The position numbers were made by a program, and so were the translations under genes. From Melieria omissa (lineage: Eukaryota; Arthropoda; Insecta; Diptera; Ulidiidae): a DNA stretch of 64,000 nt. The stretch covers positions 1,116,001 through 1,180,000 of the forward strand of contig OZ020270.1 of NCBI GenBank assembly GCA_963971225.1. Reading direction: 5' to 3'. The notes below the pieces were generated by a model. The model saw only the letters and a program-made list of their open reading frames with translations, did no database searches and was not told the origin of the DNA. Below are positions 19,817 to 29,444 of the stretch, in pieces. Position 1 is the first letter of the stretch, and each line of letters opens with the position of its first letter.

Positions 19817-20599
19817 CCCAGTAGGAAAATGGTAAGGTGCTTACCAGAATAATGCATGTTTTCCTCCACCTTCTGGAGGTGGAAACGGCATGCTACCGAA
19901 AGTAAGGTGTCAGTAAGGTACGTTCCGAGTACCTCCGGTTGTAGCTTACGGTAAGAAAGCAAACAAGAAGGCACCAGAAGTGCAAAAAAGTAAATTTAAA
20001 ACCCGAATGATTGTTCGTATCGTCATTTCCAAGTGCACTTTACTTTGTAATGTACGTGGTATGTACATTTAAGTAGAACGAATCTAAAAGATAGACGTGA
20101 TTTTACAAGCATAATAAGTTGGCCTCGGTAGTCCAGAGGGTAGCGCGTTGACTCTTCATTCCAGAGGCCCATGTTCAACTCCCAGCGGAGGCTGTTTTTA
20201 AACACTCGTCTAATTCCATCGCTATTCACATGATTACGTCTACCTTCCATCGTAAGTGAAGAAATCAGCAGTGCTTACATTATCCGTAGCGAGTAAGGCA
20301 AAAACGGAGTAGGTCATTTTATTTTTTATCATTTTAAGCCCATTCCAACAGCACATTACGGTCCCCTTACGTTTTCCTTCATACCGCCACATTACTAAGT
20401 AAAGTACATTTGAATGGGAAGCCGAACAATTCCGAAAAATTTTGCTATGATACCATTTGTACTTTACTAAATCATGCATGATGCGGCGGCCATGCTCTGT
20501 ACAAAAGTAATGGGCGTTTGGCAAGGAAGTTGGAATGCTTACCGGAAGAAAAGTAAGTATGCTGTAATGAATTACGTAAGGTGCCACTTTCCTACTGGG
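19817..20599. mobile_element. MITE with CCCAGTAGGAAA ends
   Basis: 783 bp; inverted ends CCCAGTAGGAAAATGGTAAG and CTTTCCTACTGGG (imperfect beyond 12 bp), flanked by TCT on both sides. No transposase. It contains several GTAAGGT/ACCTTAC words and the tRNA-like sequence at 20,122-20,192. The superfamily is not clear to me. Confidence 0.7.
20122..20192 (+). tRNA. tRNA-like sequence (SINE head or tRNA pseudogene)
   Basis: The acceptor arms GCCTCGG/CGGAGGC can pair with one mismatch. A box A-like TAGTCCAGAGGG and a box B-like GTTCAACTCCC are in place at the right spacing. The anticodon stem does not fold cleanly (TTGAC ... TCCAG), so this is probably a tRNA-derived repeat and not a working tRNA. 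A covariance-model scan would settle it. Confidence 0.45.
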
Positions 20600-20703
20600 T
20601 CTCCTCTCAGTTTCGCGTCACGTAGTCACTGTCGCTGAGGCGTGCAGTCGTTTGTTGGCTTATGCTGAGCTTTGATTGAATAATTTTAAACTTACAGGTA
20701 CTT

Positions 20704-20916
20704 AGACGTGGTTGATCCAGAATCAAAATTTAATCAAATATTTTTACTTGGCTCATTCTAAGAGAATTATTTGTTTGTATTTTGACGTGGTTGATCCTAC
20801 ATTTCTTGCAAGTGTTTTTTGACGTGGTTGAACCAATTAATCCTTTATATAAATACTTATTTTTACTTGACTAGTTTCAAATAGAAATATTTGCTTATAT
20901 TTTGACGTGGTTGATC
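20704..20916 (+). promoter_or_regulatory. Four GACGTGGTTGATCC subterminal boxes (P-like copy 1)
   Basis: Boxes begin at 20,705, 20,783, 20,821 (GACGTGGTTGAACC) and 20,903, all in the same orientation upstream of the THAP ORF. The same word occurs three times upstream of the second P-like copy. P-element transposase binds subterminal sites through its THAP domain, so these are candidate transposase sites. Confidence 0.75.
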
Positions 20917-20938
20917 CTAATTTTTTTTACAATTCAAT

Positions 20939-21573
20939 ATGGCTTCAAAGCAAAGCAAAAATTCCTGCAAGTCTGGAATTCAATGCTGTGTGCCCAGTTG
21001 CAAAAAATCTAGACGTAATTATCCAAATTTACTAATATTTAAGTTTCCGGGTGCCGATTTGATTTTTGGTCAAATCTGGCGTGAGAAATGCAATATTGCA
21101 TATGAAGATTACTACAAAAATCTTCATATTTGTGAAAACCATTTTTCTAGTTCTTTCCTTGGCAAAAGAAAATTAAAACTCGATGCGATTCCAACTATAA
21201 ATTTGGATGAGAACTGTCAGAATTCAGCAGAAGAATTTTTGGAACCTGAGAATTCAGGAATTTAGGAGAATTAATGTGTATTAATTGCGAAAAAAAATGC
21301 AAAATCAATTCGCTTTTACAAAAAGAAATACACTGATCTGTTAAGAAAATTTAAAAGAATTCAAGAAAAGATGCGACGAGAAAAGCATCCTATTAAACTA
21401 AATAAGAATAAAAAAATACACTGAAAAATTTGCAAAATACAATTGACTCGTTACCAAGAATAAGCAAAGAATCAAAAATTTTTTGCAGATTGTTAACAAG
21501 TTCCAGGCCAAAGGAATACTCGGCTGATGTGATATATTTGGCACAAAATATTTTTTACATTTCCCAATCGACG
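20939..21573 (+). pseudogene. P-like transposase, THAP domain and start of catalytic region
   Basis: The ATG at 20,939 (MASKQSKNS) opens a 108-codon ORF. It shows a C2CH THAP finger: CCVPSCKKS, then FKFPGADLIFGQIWREKC, then HICENHFSSS. After a TAG at ~21,263 a lysine-rich coiled region is readable with stops. The frame with RISKESKIFCRLLTSSRPKEYS (21,430 on) matches copy 2 and is cut at QST by the Transib insertion at 21,574. THAP spacing is complete, so the domain itself could still fold. Confidence 0.85.
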
Positions 21574-21777
21574 CACAGTGGGGTATTGACCATTGAAAAC
21601 GGCGATCAATTCTCCTGAGCTATTAAAATGAATGTAAAGTATTTTTTTACATAGATGAAACATATATAAGACAAATTGAAAAAAAAAATTTTTGTTGTTG
21701 TTGTTTTTTTTATTAAATTTATGCAATTTAAGTAAATATTTCATGTTTTGGGCTTCTCACACTAGAATCATTAAATG

Positions 21778-21882
21778 TCATCGCTATTATTATCATCATT
21801 ATCATCATCATCGTCATCATCATCATCATTATCATCATCATCATTATCATCATCATCATTATCATCATCATCATCATCAAAC
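21778..21882. repeat. CAT/TCA microsatellite
   Basis: About 100 bp of TCATCA/TTATCATCA triplet repeat inside the Transib element. The His- and Ser-rich ORFs that cross it are artefacts. Confidence 0.95.
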
Positions 21883-21943
21883 GCAATATCATTACCAGAC
21901 TGGAAATTAGTATTATCTGTTGAAGTTTTTACAGATGGTGATT

Positions 21944-22460
21944 TTAAAAGTTCAATAGCTGATAGTGGTAGGTGTTGAATCTTTTTTTAGGCAGTTTCCT
22001 TAAACTTGATAAAATTGGATAGGAAGCAACAAGAAATCGATGCAAAATATCATGGTTGGTTTTTTCTCTGCTAGTCTTGCGTGTAAAATGTTCTCTGTAT
22101 TTTTTAAATTCTTTATTCAGTGCTTCTTGAGCTTCCTCAGTTAATTGGCCAATTGGTAACAGAGCGTGGTGTATTATTTCTGGCCCATGAATTAGAAATT
22201 TGTGCACCATAGGTGGCATATTGCACCATGGATACTTTGATACAAAATATTTCACAATATCATGTGCGAAATTTCGAATCTTTGCAATATCTACCTCATG
22301 GCCACAAGAAACCACTATCAGTATAACGTGCAACCTTTTTATCAAGTTCAAGTCAACATTCGTGATTTCAGACGATAGCTCTACGTTTCGAAAGAACCTT
22401 CTTGCCGTATTTCAATCATTTGAGTTGCCGAATCCGGGTTTCGGTTGATCAACAATCAAA
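21944..22460 (-). pseudogene. Transib/RAG1-like transposase, C-terminal fragment
   Basis: The minus strand reads VDQPKPGFGNSND-stop-NTARRFF at 22,400-22,460, then an open stretch 22,351-21,944. This contains YPWCNMPPMVHKFLIHGPEI, LLPIGQLTEEAQEALNKEFK, HFTRKTSREKTNHDILHRF and SYPILSSLRKLPKK. I recognise this series as the conserved C-terminal part of insect Transib transposases. The Glu in TEEAQEALNK lies where RAG1 has its catalytic Glu (NESGNK-type segment). The upstream catalytic Asp region was not found. Confidence 0.85.
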
Positions 22461-23134
22461 CCTGCTTTCTCTCTGAATCCCTTTTGAATATTTTATTTTG
22501 TTTCGTTAATAATTTTCTTCTCGTTTTCTGACCTTACTTGCCATTTTTTGTATTGGTAATTTGTACGATAAATGAAGAAGACATTCAAAAAATCGTATCC
22601 AACCATGAAGTACTGACAGTCCAAAACAAAGATTAGTAGCATAATGCTACTTTTATCCTTCTACTTCTATCTAAATCTATCTATCTAAATATATCAATGG
22701 CAGGGTCACTTTAACTCGGAATGTCAAAATATTTGATTAAATCAGAATTTATACGAATTTCATTAAATTTTTTTTTACGAAGGTACAATAAAAGTATTAA
22801 CAAAACAAATATGCCCAACCTTATTTGTAGTGTTCTGCAATAGAATAACAAAAACAAAACAGAAACACATGATAACAACAACATTCATTACTCCATGAAG
22901 ATCAATCGAAATCACACATTTTGGCACTGACATTGAAGCACTAAAACTTGAATATTTCAAAAAAATGCACAAAAAGTGCACTTTAATTTTTTGCAATATA
23001 GTAGTCAAATATATGTTCTTTACATATCATATAAAATTATTACGGCCTTTCACAGCCAAAGTAACTATATGTTTACCTATATCCTTTAAATATGTAAAAT
23101 TTTAAGACTATAACTAACAAATTTGTATAAATTA

Positions 23135-24300
23135 CACTGCACAACAGCATGTCTGTTGCATGGAGTTTTTTACATGAATCTGAATCGTTTTTCCACGCTG
23201 TTTTCAAAACCATACTCCGTTTTTATGTAACAGCGCTAGTTTTTGCAAAAAATGGGCGTGTCACTTTTTCGAATTTTCCTCGGCTTTTTTCTCGTTTTCG
23301 ACTGTTATTTCTGAACCAATAATCCCATCGACATGATTTTTATATCGTTGCACTTACAACATTTCTCGCCATCTTTCCTGACATTAATCAATTTTATGCG
23401 TTCTAAATGGGCGTGGTAATAAGGTTTCAAAGTAAGAATATAATGAATTTCAAGGCGTTTTTTCTGATGGCAAAAATTGTACAGATGTTTCATAAATCAA
23501 GTTACGAAGTATATGAATATCTTAAGAAGAAACATCAAGCAATACAACACAGCCAAATTATTTGGCGGAATACACATTCGCATCGAAATAATAACAAAAA
23601 TGTACCATCGCGATTTACATCTCTTTTCATACTTTTTCCTTAAAAAATTAGGAGCCTCAAAATATGCTCTTTTATATGTTCCATTTATAGTTTGGCATAC
23701 AAGCAAAAATCAAAAATATTTTGAATTGCTTGATACAAAAAAAACATTAAAAACTTTGCATATTTTCAGGCCCCTAATTTTTTAAGGAAAAAGTATGAAA
23801 AGTGATGAAAATCGCGATTGTACATTTTTTCTGTTATTTCGATGCGAATGTGTATTCCCCCAAATAATTTAGCTGTGTTGTATTGCTTGATGTGTCGACT
23901 TTCATTATAACTAACTAACTCTAATTGTTTTACAAAAAATGTGTATGTTTTTGACCATCAAAGAAAACGCCTTAAAATTCTATTTTTTCCAACTTTGAGG
24001 TCCAATTACCGCGGCATTTCAATACTTATAAAAATAAGTTGCATCGGAAAATAAGCCGTGCGGTGTTGTTAATGCGATAAGGTGAAAATCATGTCAATCG
24101 GTTTTTTGGTTTAGAAACTACGATTGAAAATATAGAAAAAGTAGAGGAAAAACTGAAAAAATGACAGGGTACCTATATCTCACAAACTAGAGCTGCTAGA
24201 AAAAATCGGAGGGTAGATTCGGAATCAGCGCACCCAAATTAGTAAGAAACAGTAGAAAAACTCCATGCAACAGAAAAAAAGTGTTTTTTGTTGCGCTGTG
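23135..24300. mobile_element. Foldback (long inverted repeat) element inside Transib
   Basis: 1,166 bp. Ends are CACTGCACAACA and TGTTGCGCTGTG, with a second conserved word CTGTTGCATGGAGTTTTT inside each end. The TTA on both sides is a possible 3-bp duplication. The central part is a strong inverted repeat: ~23,536-23,680 (ATCAAGCAATACAACACAGC through TTAAAAAATTAGG) pairs with ~23,770-23,895. Matching words further out (AAGGCGTTTT, near 23,452 and 23,966) show that pairing extends through most of the element. No transposase. Confidence 0.8.
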
Positions 24301-24644
24301 TTATTAATACACATATTCTAAAAACATAATTTTGTTTAAACATTAGTACAATACCTGAGGTTGAAGGTTCCATATTAAAAAAATTAAGTTTTGCAAGAAT
24401 GATATTAAAAAAAGCACTTCAAATCACTGGCAAATGCGTAACGCGCTCTAAACACAACGGAGCAATGAACAAATATGCATTTTGCAAAGCGCGCTGTGAC
24501 AATACCGTTCAATGTAGATCATTTATTTTTTCACCCAGTGATGCACAATTTTATCTACTTTTCCCCCATACCAAATATTATCAAGATATTTTAATTTCAT
24601 TTTTTGAATTAATCGCTATTTTGGGCATCAAATACCCCACTGTG

Positions 24645-24851
24645 CGACGTATTGCTTCCTGCGGAACAAGCTAAATTTGAAATTGCCGCATATTAGCACA
24701 TTAAATAGATAGGCCACGATAAAGTTCCTTCAGCCTGGTTTTAAAAATAGCGCTTTCGAGTCCATTAAGAATTTGTGTTTGGATTTAAAAGAAAAAAATG
24801 AAAATAGCATAGTACTGTTAATGGATGAAATGGCGATTAAAAAAGAATTAA
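24645..24851 (+). pseudogene. P-like transposase segment between Transib and piggyBac insertions
   Basis: The coding line resumes after the Transib element: KLPHI, then KFLQPGFKNSAFESIKN, then LLMDEMAIKKEL (~24,813-24,848). The DEM Asp is the first catalytic Asp by comparison with P-superfamily transposases. Frameshifts are present. It is cut at TTAA by the piggyBac-like element. Confidence 0.8.
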
Positions 24852-26297
24852 CCCTTTTACGCCCATACCAAACCCTGAAGTAAAATTTTCATAAATTCAT
24901 GTTTATTTGCTTAATAATTTTGCATGTTAACATATAGAAGGAAAACAAATTTTTGAAAATAAGTAGTGTCCTTGTAAAGGGTATGTCCTCATATGGGGAC
25001 AATGAGCTCATTGGGTATGAAATTTTTCAAAGCAAATTCTCTCAAGACAAAGTGTTTTAGCACACTTTTTGCCCTGTCAACGTGCTTTAGAATGGCAAAT
25101 CACACACCGAAGCTGTTGCTGGCCGATACTTCGATATGGATTGATCAATTTGGTCAACTCCGCCCATTCCTTTGTTGTATGATTCAAATAAGGGCGGTAT
25201 ATTGACATATACTTTTTGTTTTGTAGTTGAACACCATATCTTGATTTCAGCTAAGGTTCTATGGTGTCATAATTTGTTGCTATCGTGCACACACTATTAT
25301 TGACATCAAACCGGCAGTCATACTCAGCACGCATACGTTTGTTCATGTCCTTTATCGGAACAAGGAGACCATTTTTCGTGTCTTTCTCGAACAGTACCAG
25401 TGGCGCGGTAACCTGAATCTGCTAATTCTCTGAATAACGTATGGCTAGTAAAAAAATTATCGAAGTATATGATGTGCTCTTTTGGATTTGCAGCTAATCG
25501 TTCGAGGAGTGGTTTTACCACTCTAGATCCCAACGGATCCTTTTTGAAAGGTTTTGACGCATCTTTACCGCAGCAACATCAAAAGCGTAACAGTACCCAT
25601 CCGAGCTGGCAATCATCCAAGTTTTGTGACCAAATCTCACGGGTTTGCCTTTTATAAATTGATTTGATGTATGATGTCCAAAGTATTTCACCATTGACTG
25701 ATCATAGATAGCTCTTCATGTAAAACACCCCACCTCTTCTCCATCTGTTAGCGCACTTATATCAAGAGGTAATGTTATCAATTCATATTTGTTGTCACTT
25801 TCTTGCTCCAAGATGAAATTTTCATCTTCCAAGCCCGCGTAATTGTTTTTGCTATAAAATGTATTTTTGCTTATTCTCATTTGTATCCTAAAAAAAATTC
25901 AAAATGTTTATTAATTTGAGCCCATTGTCCCCATTTGGGGACACCTTCAGAAAACTTCCTTTAAAATCTATACAAATGTCTTTTTTATATAAAGATGGTA
26001 TACATGCCTTATAGAATAATCTTGTGTTTATATGAAGGCAGAAAATTCACAAATTAAATTCACAATTCACAAATTAAAAACTATTTACCATTTTTTTAAT
26101 TTCCACGACGATGTTACTCATTCAAGGTGTTGAATTCAAGTGTTTAAAAGAAGAAGAATAAAATATTATGAAACAAAAGATGCACAACATACTAAGGTTT
26201 GAAAAAAAATTTACATTTTTAACTTTTTCGATAAGGTAGGTGTACATAAAGTACAAAACATAAGTGTCCTCATATGGGGACAGAGGGCGTAAAATGC
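24852..26297 (-). mobile_element. piggyBac-like transposon, dead copy
   Basis: Inserted at TTAA (24,848-24,851). Left end CCCTTTTACGCCC; right end GGGCGTAAAATGCG (eroded inverted match, and the right TTAA is eroded too). A palindromic word (TCCTCATATGGGGA) occurs near both ends (24,990 and 26,270), and a variant (CCCCATTTGGGGA) lies at 25,930. It encodes a piggyBac-type transposase remnant on the minus strand. The P-like ORF resumes right after it (AAATTAGATTTAGTTGACG). Confidence 0.85.
24990..25870 (-). pseudogene. piggyBac-like transposase remnant
   Basis: On the minus strand, KGKPVRFGHKTWMIASSDG and YCYAFDVAA lie at ~25,555-25,645. VVKPLLERL and IIYFDNFFTSHTLFRELADS follow, then GYRATGTVRE in the 25,324-25,533 frame. 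These are conserved blocks of the piggyBac (DDE_Tnp_1_7) transposase, including the catalytic Asp of FDNFFTS. Later parts are readable only with stops. The protein is broken. Confidence 0.85.
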
Positions 26298-27902
26298 GAA
26301 ATTAGATTTAGTTGACGGGTTTGAATGCAATGGCTTTGAAAGAACAACAAAAATTGGTAACCATGTGTGCGTGTTTATGCTCAAGTCCATGTTCTCCAGT
26401 AGAAGTTTTATTTTAAATTATTTCATATCTGAAAATGGACTAAATGCAGATAATCTGTGTAAAATAATTACAGAAAACTTAAAATTACTTAGTTCTTTTG
26501 AAATAACGGTCAAGGTGTTAGTGTGTGATCAGGGATCTGCTAACAGAAAGTGCTTTACCAATTTCTGAGTGAGTCTGGAACGTCCTTTTTTTGAATTCAA
26601 TAACCAAAAAGTTTTTGTTATGTTTGACTTTCCTCATTTAATTAAGTCATTAAGAAACGGTTTGCTGAAATGCGACTTAAAAACACCAGATGGAGTAGTT
26701 AGTTTTAAGGTCGTACAGGAGCTGTGGGAAAAAGAAGAGAACTCCAAAACTAAAATGTGCCATAAGCTGACTAGGCAACATATATTCCCCATTGCATTCG
26801 AAAAAATGCGAGTTAAGTTTGCTACGAAAGTTTTTAGCAAAACAGTTCAAGCTGCAATAAGAACTATTTGCGACACCACTGGGTTCACAAAAAGTTCCAA
26901 AGTTTTAGCTTTATCTATATAGCTGAGTTTATAAAAAAAGTAGACCAAATATTTGATTGCATGAATAGTGGATCCCTCTATTCGGATAATTGTTTTAGAT
27001 CAGCTTTGCAATTAAATAATGAGTCGTACAATTTTATCAAGACTTTTTTGAATTATTTGGAAGAGGATAAATTTATGGATGATAAAAAACGTGGTTTTTT
27101 TTTTTTAGATGGAATAAAATTGTCCCTTAAAGCTGTTCTTAAGCAATAATCCACACAAATTTTCTTATAACAACCAAGTCTTTTAACCAAGACAAACTGG
27201 AAAATACTTTTGCAATTTTAAGACAAAAAGGGGGCAATAACAGCAATCCTTCGGTTGCGGATTATTCGGTCAAGTGTAACGACTAATTGCGTAGATACTC
27301 AGGAATCCATGGATCAAATCCTATTACAAGCTGAGACGGACGAAACTGTTTTTTGTACTGATGAGGAGAAAGATAATGACGTCCAATTGTGTGATCTCGA
27401 TTTCAGCAGTAATGAGTACGCTAATTATTTTTTAGATGACAACTTTGACAATCGAGCAGAAATTAACGTGGAGTTAGTTTCAATAAGATATTTTGTGGGA
27501 TATGTTGCTTACAAAATTCTCTCAAAAATTAATTGTTACATATGTTTCCGAAGATTTAGAAAGGAAGATGAAGTTTTAACTGCGCCAAGTGAAATATTTA
27601 TATTCCATAAAAATTATCAATCGGTTACAGACTTTGGTAACCTATTAGCTCCTTCGGACTCCCTTATGGAAGCAAGCAAAAAACACATTCTGGTGTTTCA
27701 CAGAAGGTGGAGGTTCACAGAGTCGGAACCTGAAAAAATTGGAATTAAGGCATATATATCCGACTCATGCAAGAATGCTACTCCCGAATGGTTCAGTGAT
27801 GAATGCTGTGACAGTAAATTAAAAATCCTAGATTTTCTTATTTTAGTTCTTTTACGCAAACATTGTATGTGGGACATTGTATGTAGAACTTCCTTTTTAT
27901 AA
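26298..27902 (+). pseudogene. P-like transposase, middle and C-terminal regions
   Basis: The line continues KLDLVDGFE (26,300), VCVFMLKSMFSSRSF, then VLVCDQGSANRKCF (~26,515-26,560; the Asp is my candidate for the second catalytic Asp), FDFPHLIKSLRNGLLKCDL (the P-element GTP/catalytic insertion region) and HIFPIAFEKMRVKFATKVFS. FNQDKLENTFAIL (~27,180-27,220) carries the candidate catalytic Glu. The last open part, 27,255-27,902, has YFVGYVAYKILSK and a CYIC pair. Several stops and frameshifts break it. Its end runs into the inverted arm. Confidence 0.83.
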
Positions 27903-28590
27903 TTCACTGTCACAGCATTCATCAGGGAATCTGAAGAAGTAAATAGGTTATAACAAAAGTCTGTAATCGATTGATAATTTTTATGGAACATGTTTCACTT
28001 AGCGCAGTGAAAACGTCATAATTTCTTAGTTTTTGGAAAAAGATGCTACAATTAATTTTTTAATTATTTAATTAATAATTTAATATTTCTTATCTACAAA
28101 ATAGTTTGCGTAATCATTATTGTTGAAATAAAATAATACAAAAGACAGCTTCGTCTGTCTCACCATGTAATAGGAGTTGATCCATAGAATAATGTGTATC
28201 TTCGAAATTAGTTGCTACACTTGACCGAATAACATAATACTTGAATTTTGTCCCAAAATTGCAAAAGTATTTTCTAGTTTATCTTGGTTAAAAATCTTCT
28301 TTGTTATACAAAATTTATTTTTTTTATTTATTGTATGTATTTATTTATTTTGCTTAATTTCATCAGTGATTAAAACCAGATTTTTGTTCAAAAAAAAACA
28401 TTTTTCATCCATACATTTAACATGTTTCAAATAATTTAAAAAAAGTCTTTATAAATTTGTGCGACTTATTATTTAATTGTAAAGCCGATCTAAAGCAATT
28501 ATCCGATTGCCCTTTTCATGCAATCAAATATTAGGTCTACTTTTTTGATAAATTCTTTAGGAACTTTGTCTATAGCGATCATATAAGTCG
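27895..28590 (-). repeat. Inverted copy of the P-like 3' half
   Basis: Read on the minus strand, 28,590 to 27,895 repeats the plus-strand segment ~26,920-27,830. Examples are AAAAAAGTAGACC near 28,540, AACCAAGATAAACTAGAAAA near 28,280, TCGGTCAAGTGTAG near 28,220 and TTCCATAAAAATTATCAATC near 27,985. The two arms meet at ~27,840-27,895. Identity is visibly lower than between recent copies, with several indels. Confidence 0.85.
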
Positions 28591-28599
28591 CCATGCCAA

Positions 28600-29002
28600 C
28601 CATAGTTTTTTTTCGTTTCTATGATTTTGCGCACACTAAAGCCGGCAGTGAGTTCAGGAGCAATATGCGACGCCGTGCAAGCAAATAGAAGAAGAACAAA
28701 AGCCAGCCAGTAAATAGAAATCGTTTTACAATTTCAGCTTTTCGCCAGCGCAACAATAACAACAACAGCACATCGTCTTCATCTCCCAATCATCCCACGC
28801 CGCAGCAGAGTGCTAACGCAGACTCGGTGCAGTGAGCGCAACCAAAGAGCGCAACACATAAAACTACGTTCTCGCTTGTAAAGCAACGCTCTCACCACAT
28901 ACGTGATCTGTGCGAGCAGAGCGCGGGTTCCAATGTTAGAACCCGCCATACAAAATTTTTGCTTGTATGACATGCGCATTCTGTATGTTTATTTTCTTTG
29001 GT
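28600..29002. repeat. LTR-like fragment
   Basis: It shares ATGCGCATTCTGTAT and GGTGCTATGCAC with 51,846-51,890. Its reverse complement resembles 41,750-41,800 (ACAGTATACAGAAGGCGCAT). It lies between the P-like palindrome and the 3' LTR of the gypsy-clade provirus. Ends unclear. Confidence 0.5.
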
Positions 29003-29434
29003 GCTATGCACAAACTTTATTTTTAGAATGCCGTGCACGGTTTCTCGCTTAGAACTAACTTCTTAAAAGCTAACAGAAAGTGACTGGAGTCGCTCCGTCC
29101 AGAAGTGCGCCGCAGCCGTTGGTGGCGAAGAGATGTGCAGCAGCCATGTAACTGGATACGCCTGTTATGTCACGTAGCGGATTGTTGCAACGCAGCAGTA
29201 GTGCAGCTCGGTAAACAGCTAAGGTCTAGCAGCGGGTCACATTGCGGCGTGGGTGGATGCTCAGCATTCCAGTTGCAGAGGATTGCTGCTGATGTTGGCG
29301 ACTTTTGCGCAGTTGTGGACTGCGCTGGTCTAGCTGCCGATGTTGATGATTTTGCGCAGCTTTTGACCGGTATCTGGTATCTGGCTTCTGACGTTGGCTA
29401 CTTTGCACAGTTCTTGACTGTGCTGGTGTTAACT
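29003..29434 (-). repeat. 3' LTR of gypsy-clade provirus
   Basis: The minus strand begins AGTTAACACCAGCACAG at 29,434 and contains an AATAAAG word near its end. It is close to identical over ~400 bp to the solo LTR at 51,913-52,357. ORFs in it on either strand recur in that copy and are not genes. Confidence 0.8.
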
Positions 29435-29444
29435 ACTCCCTACG

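Larger units (their letters stand above)
21574..24644 (-). mobile_element. Transib-type (RAG1-related) DNA transposon
   Basis: 3,071 bp. Ends are inverted repeats starting CACAGTGGGGTATT, flanked by a 5-bp CGACG duplication (21,569-21,573; 24,645-24,649). GC-rich 5-bp duplications and CAC-starting ends are the hallmarks of Transib, and the first seven bases, CACAGTG, equal the vertebrate V(D)J recombination signal heptamer. Removing the element plus one CGACG restores the P-like coding line (compare AATCGACGTATC in copy 2). The transposase remnant at 21,944-22,460 confirms the family. A foldback element sits inside. Confidence 0.88.
20690..28590 (+). mobile_element. P-superfamily (THAP) transposon copy 1, multiply interrupted
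   Basis: The order is: repeated GACGTGGTTGATCC boxes, a THAP-domain ORF, transposase catalytic segments and C-terminal region. It is interrupted at 21,574-24,644 by a Transib-like element and at 24,852-26,297 by a piggyBac-like element. The coding line can be followed across both insertions by comparison with copy 2 (49.1-51.5 kb). After ~27,890 the sequence turns back on itself as an inverted copy of its own 3' half. The outer terminal repeats were not identified. Confidence 0.85.

Noticed and set aside
20122..20192. Functional tRNA gene
   Set aside because: The anticodon arm does not pair properly and the sequence lies inside a MITE, so I list it only as tRNA-like.
21692..21978. His- and Ser-rich ORFs
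   Set aside because: They translate a CAT/TCA microsatellite.
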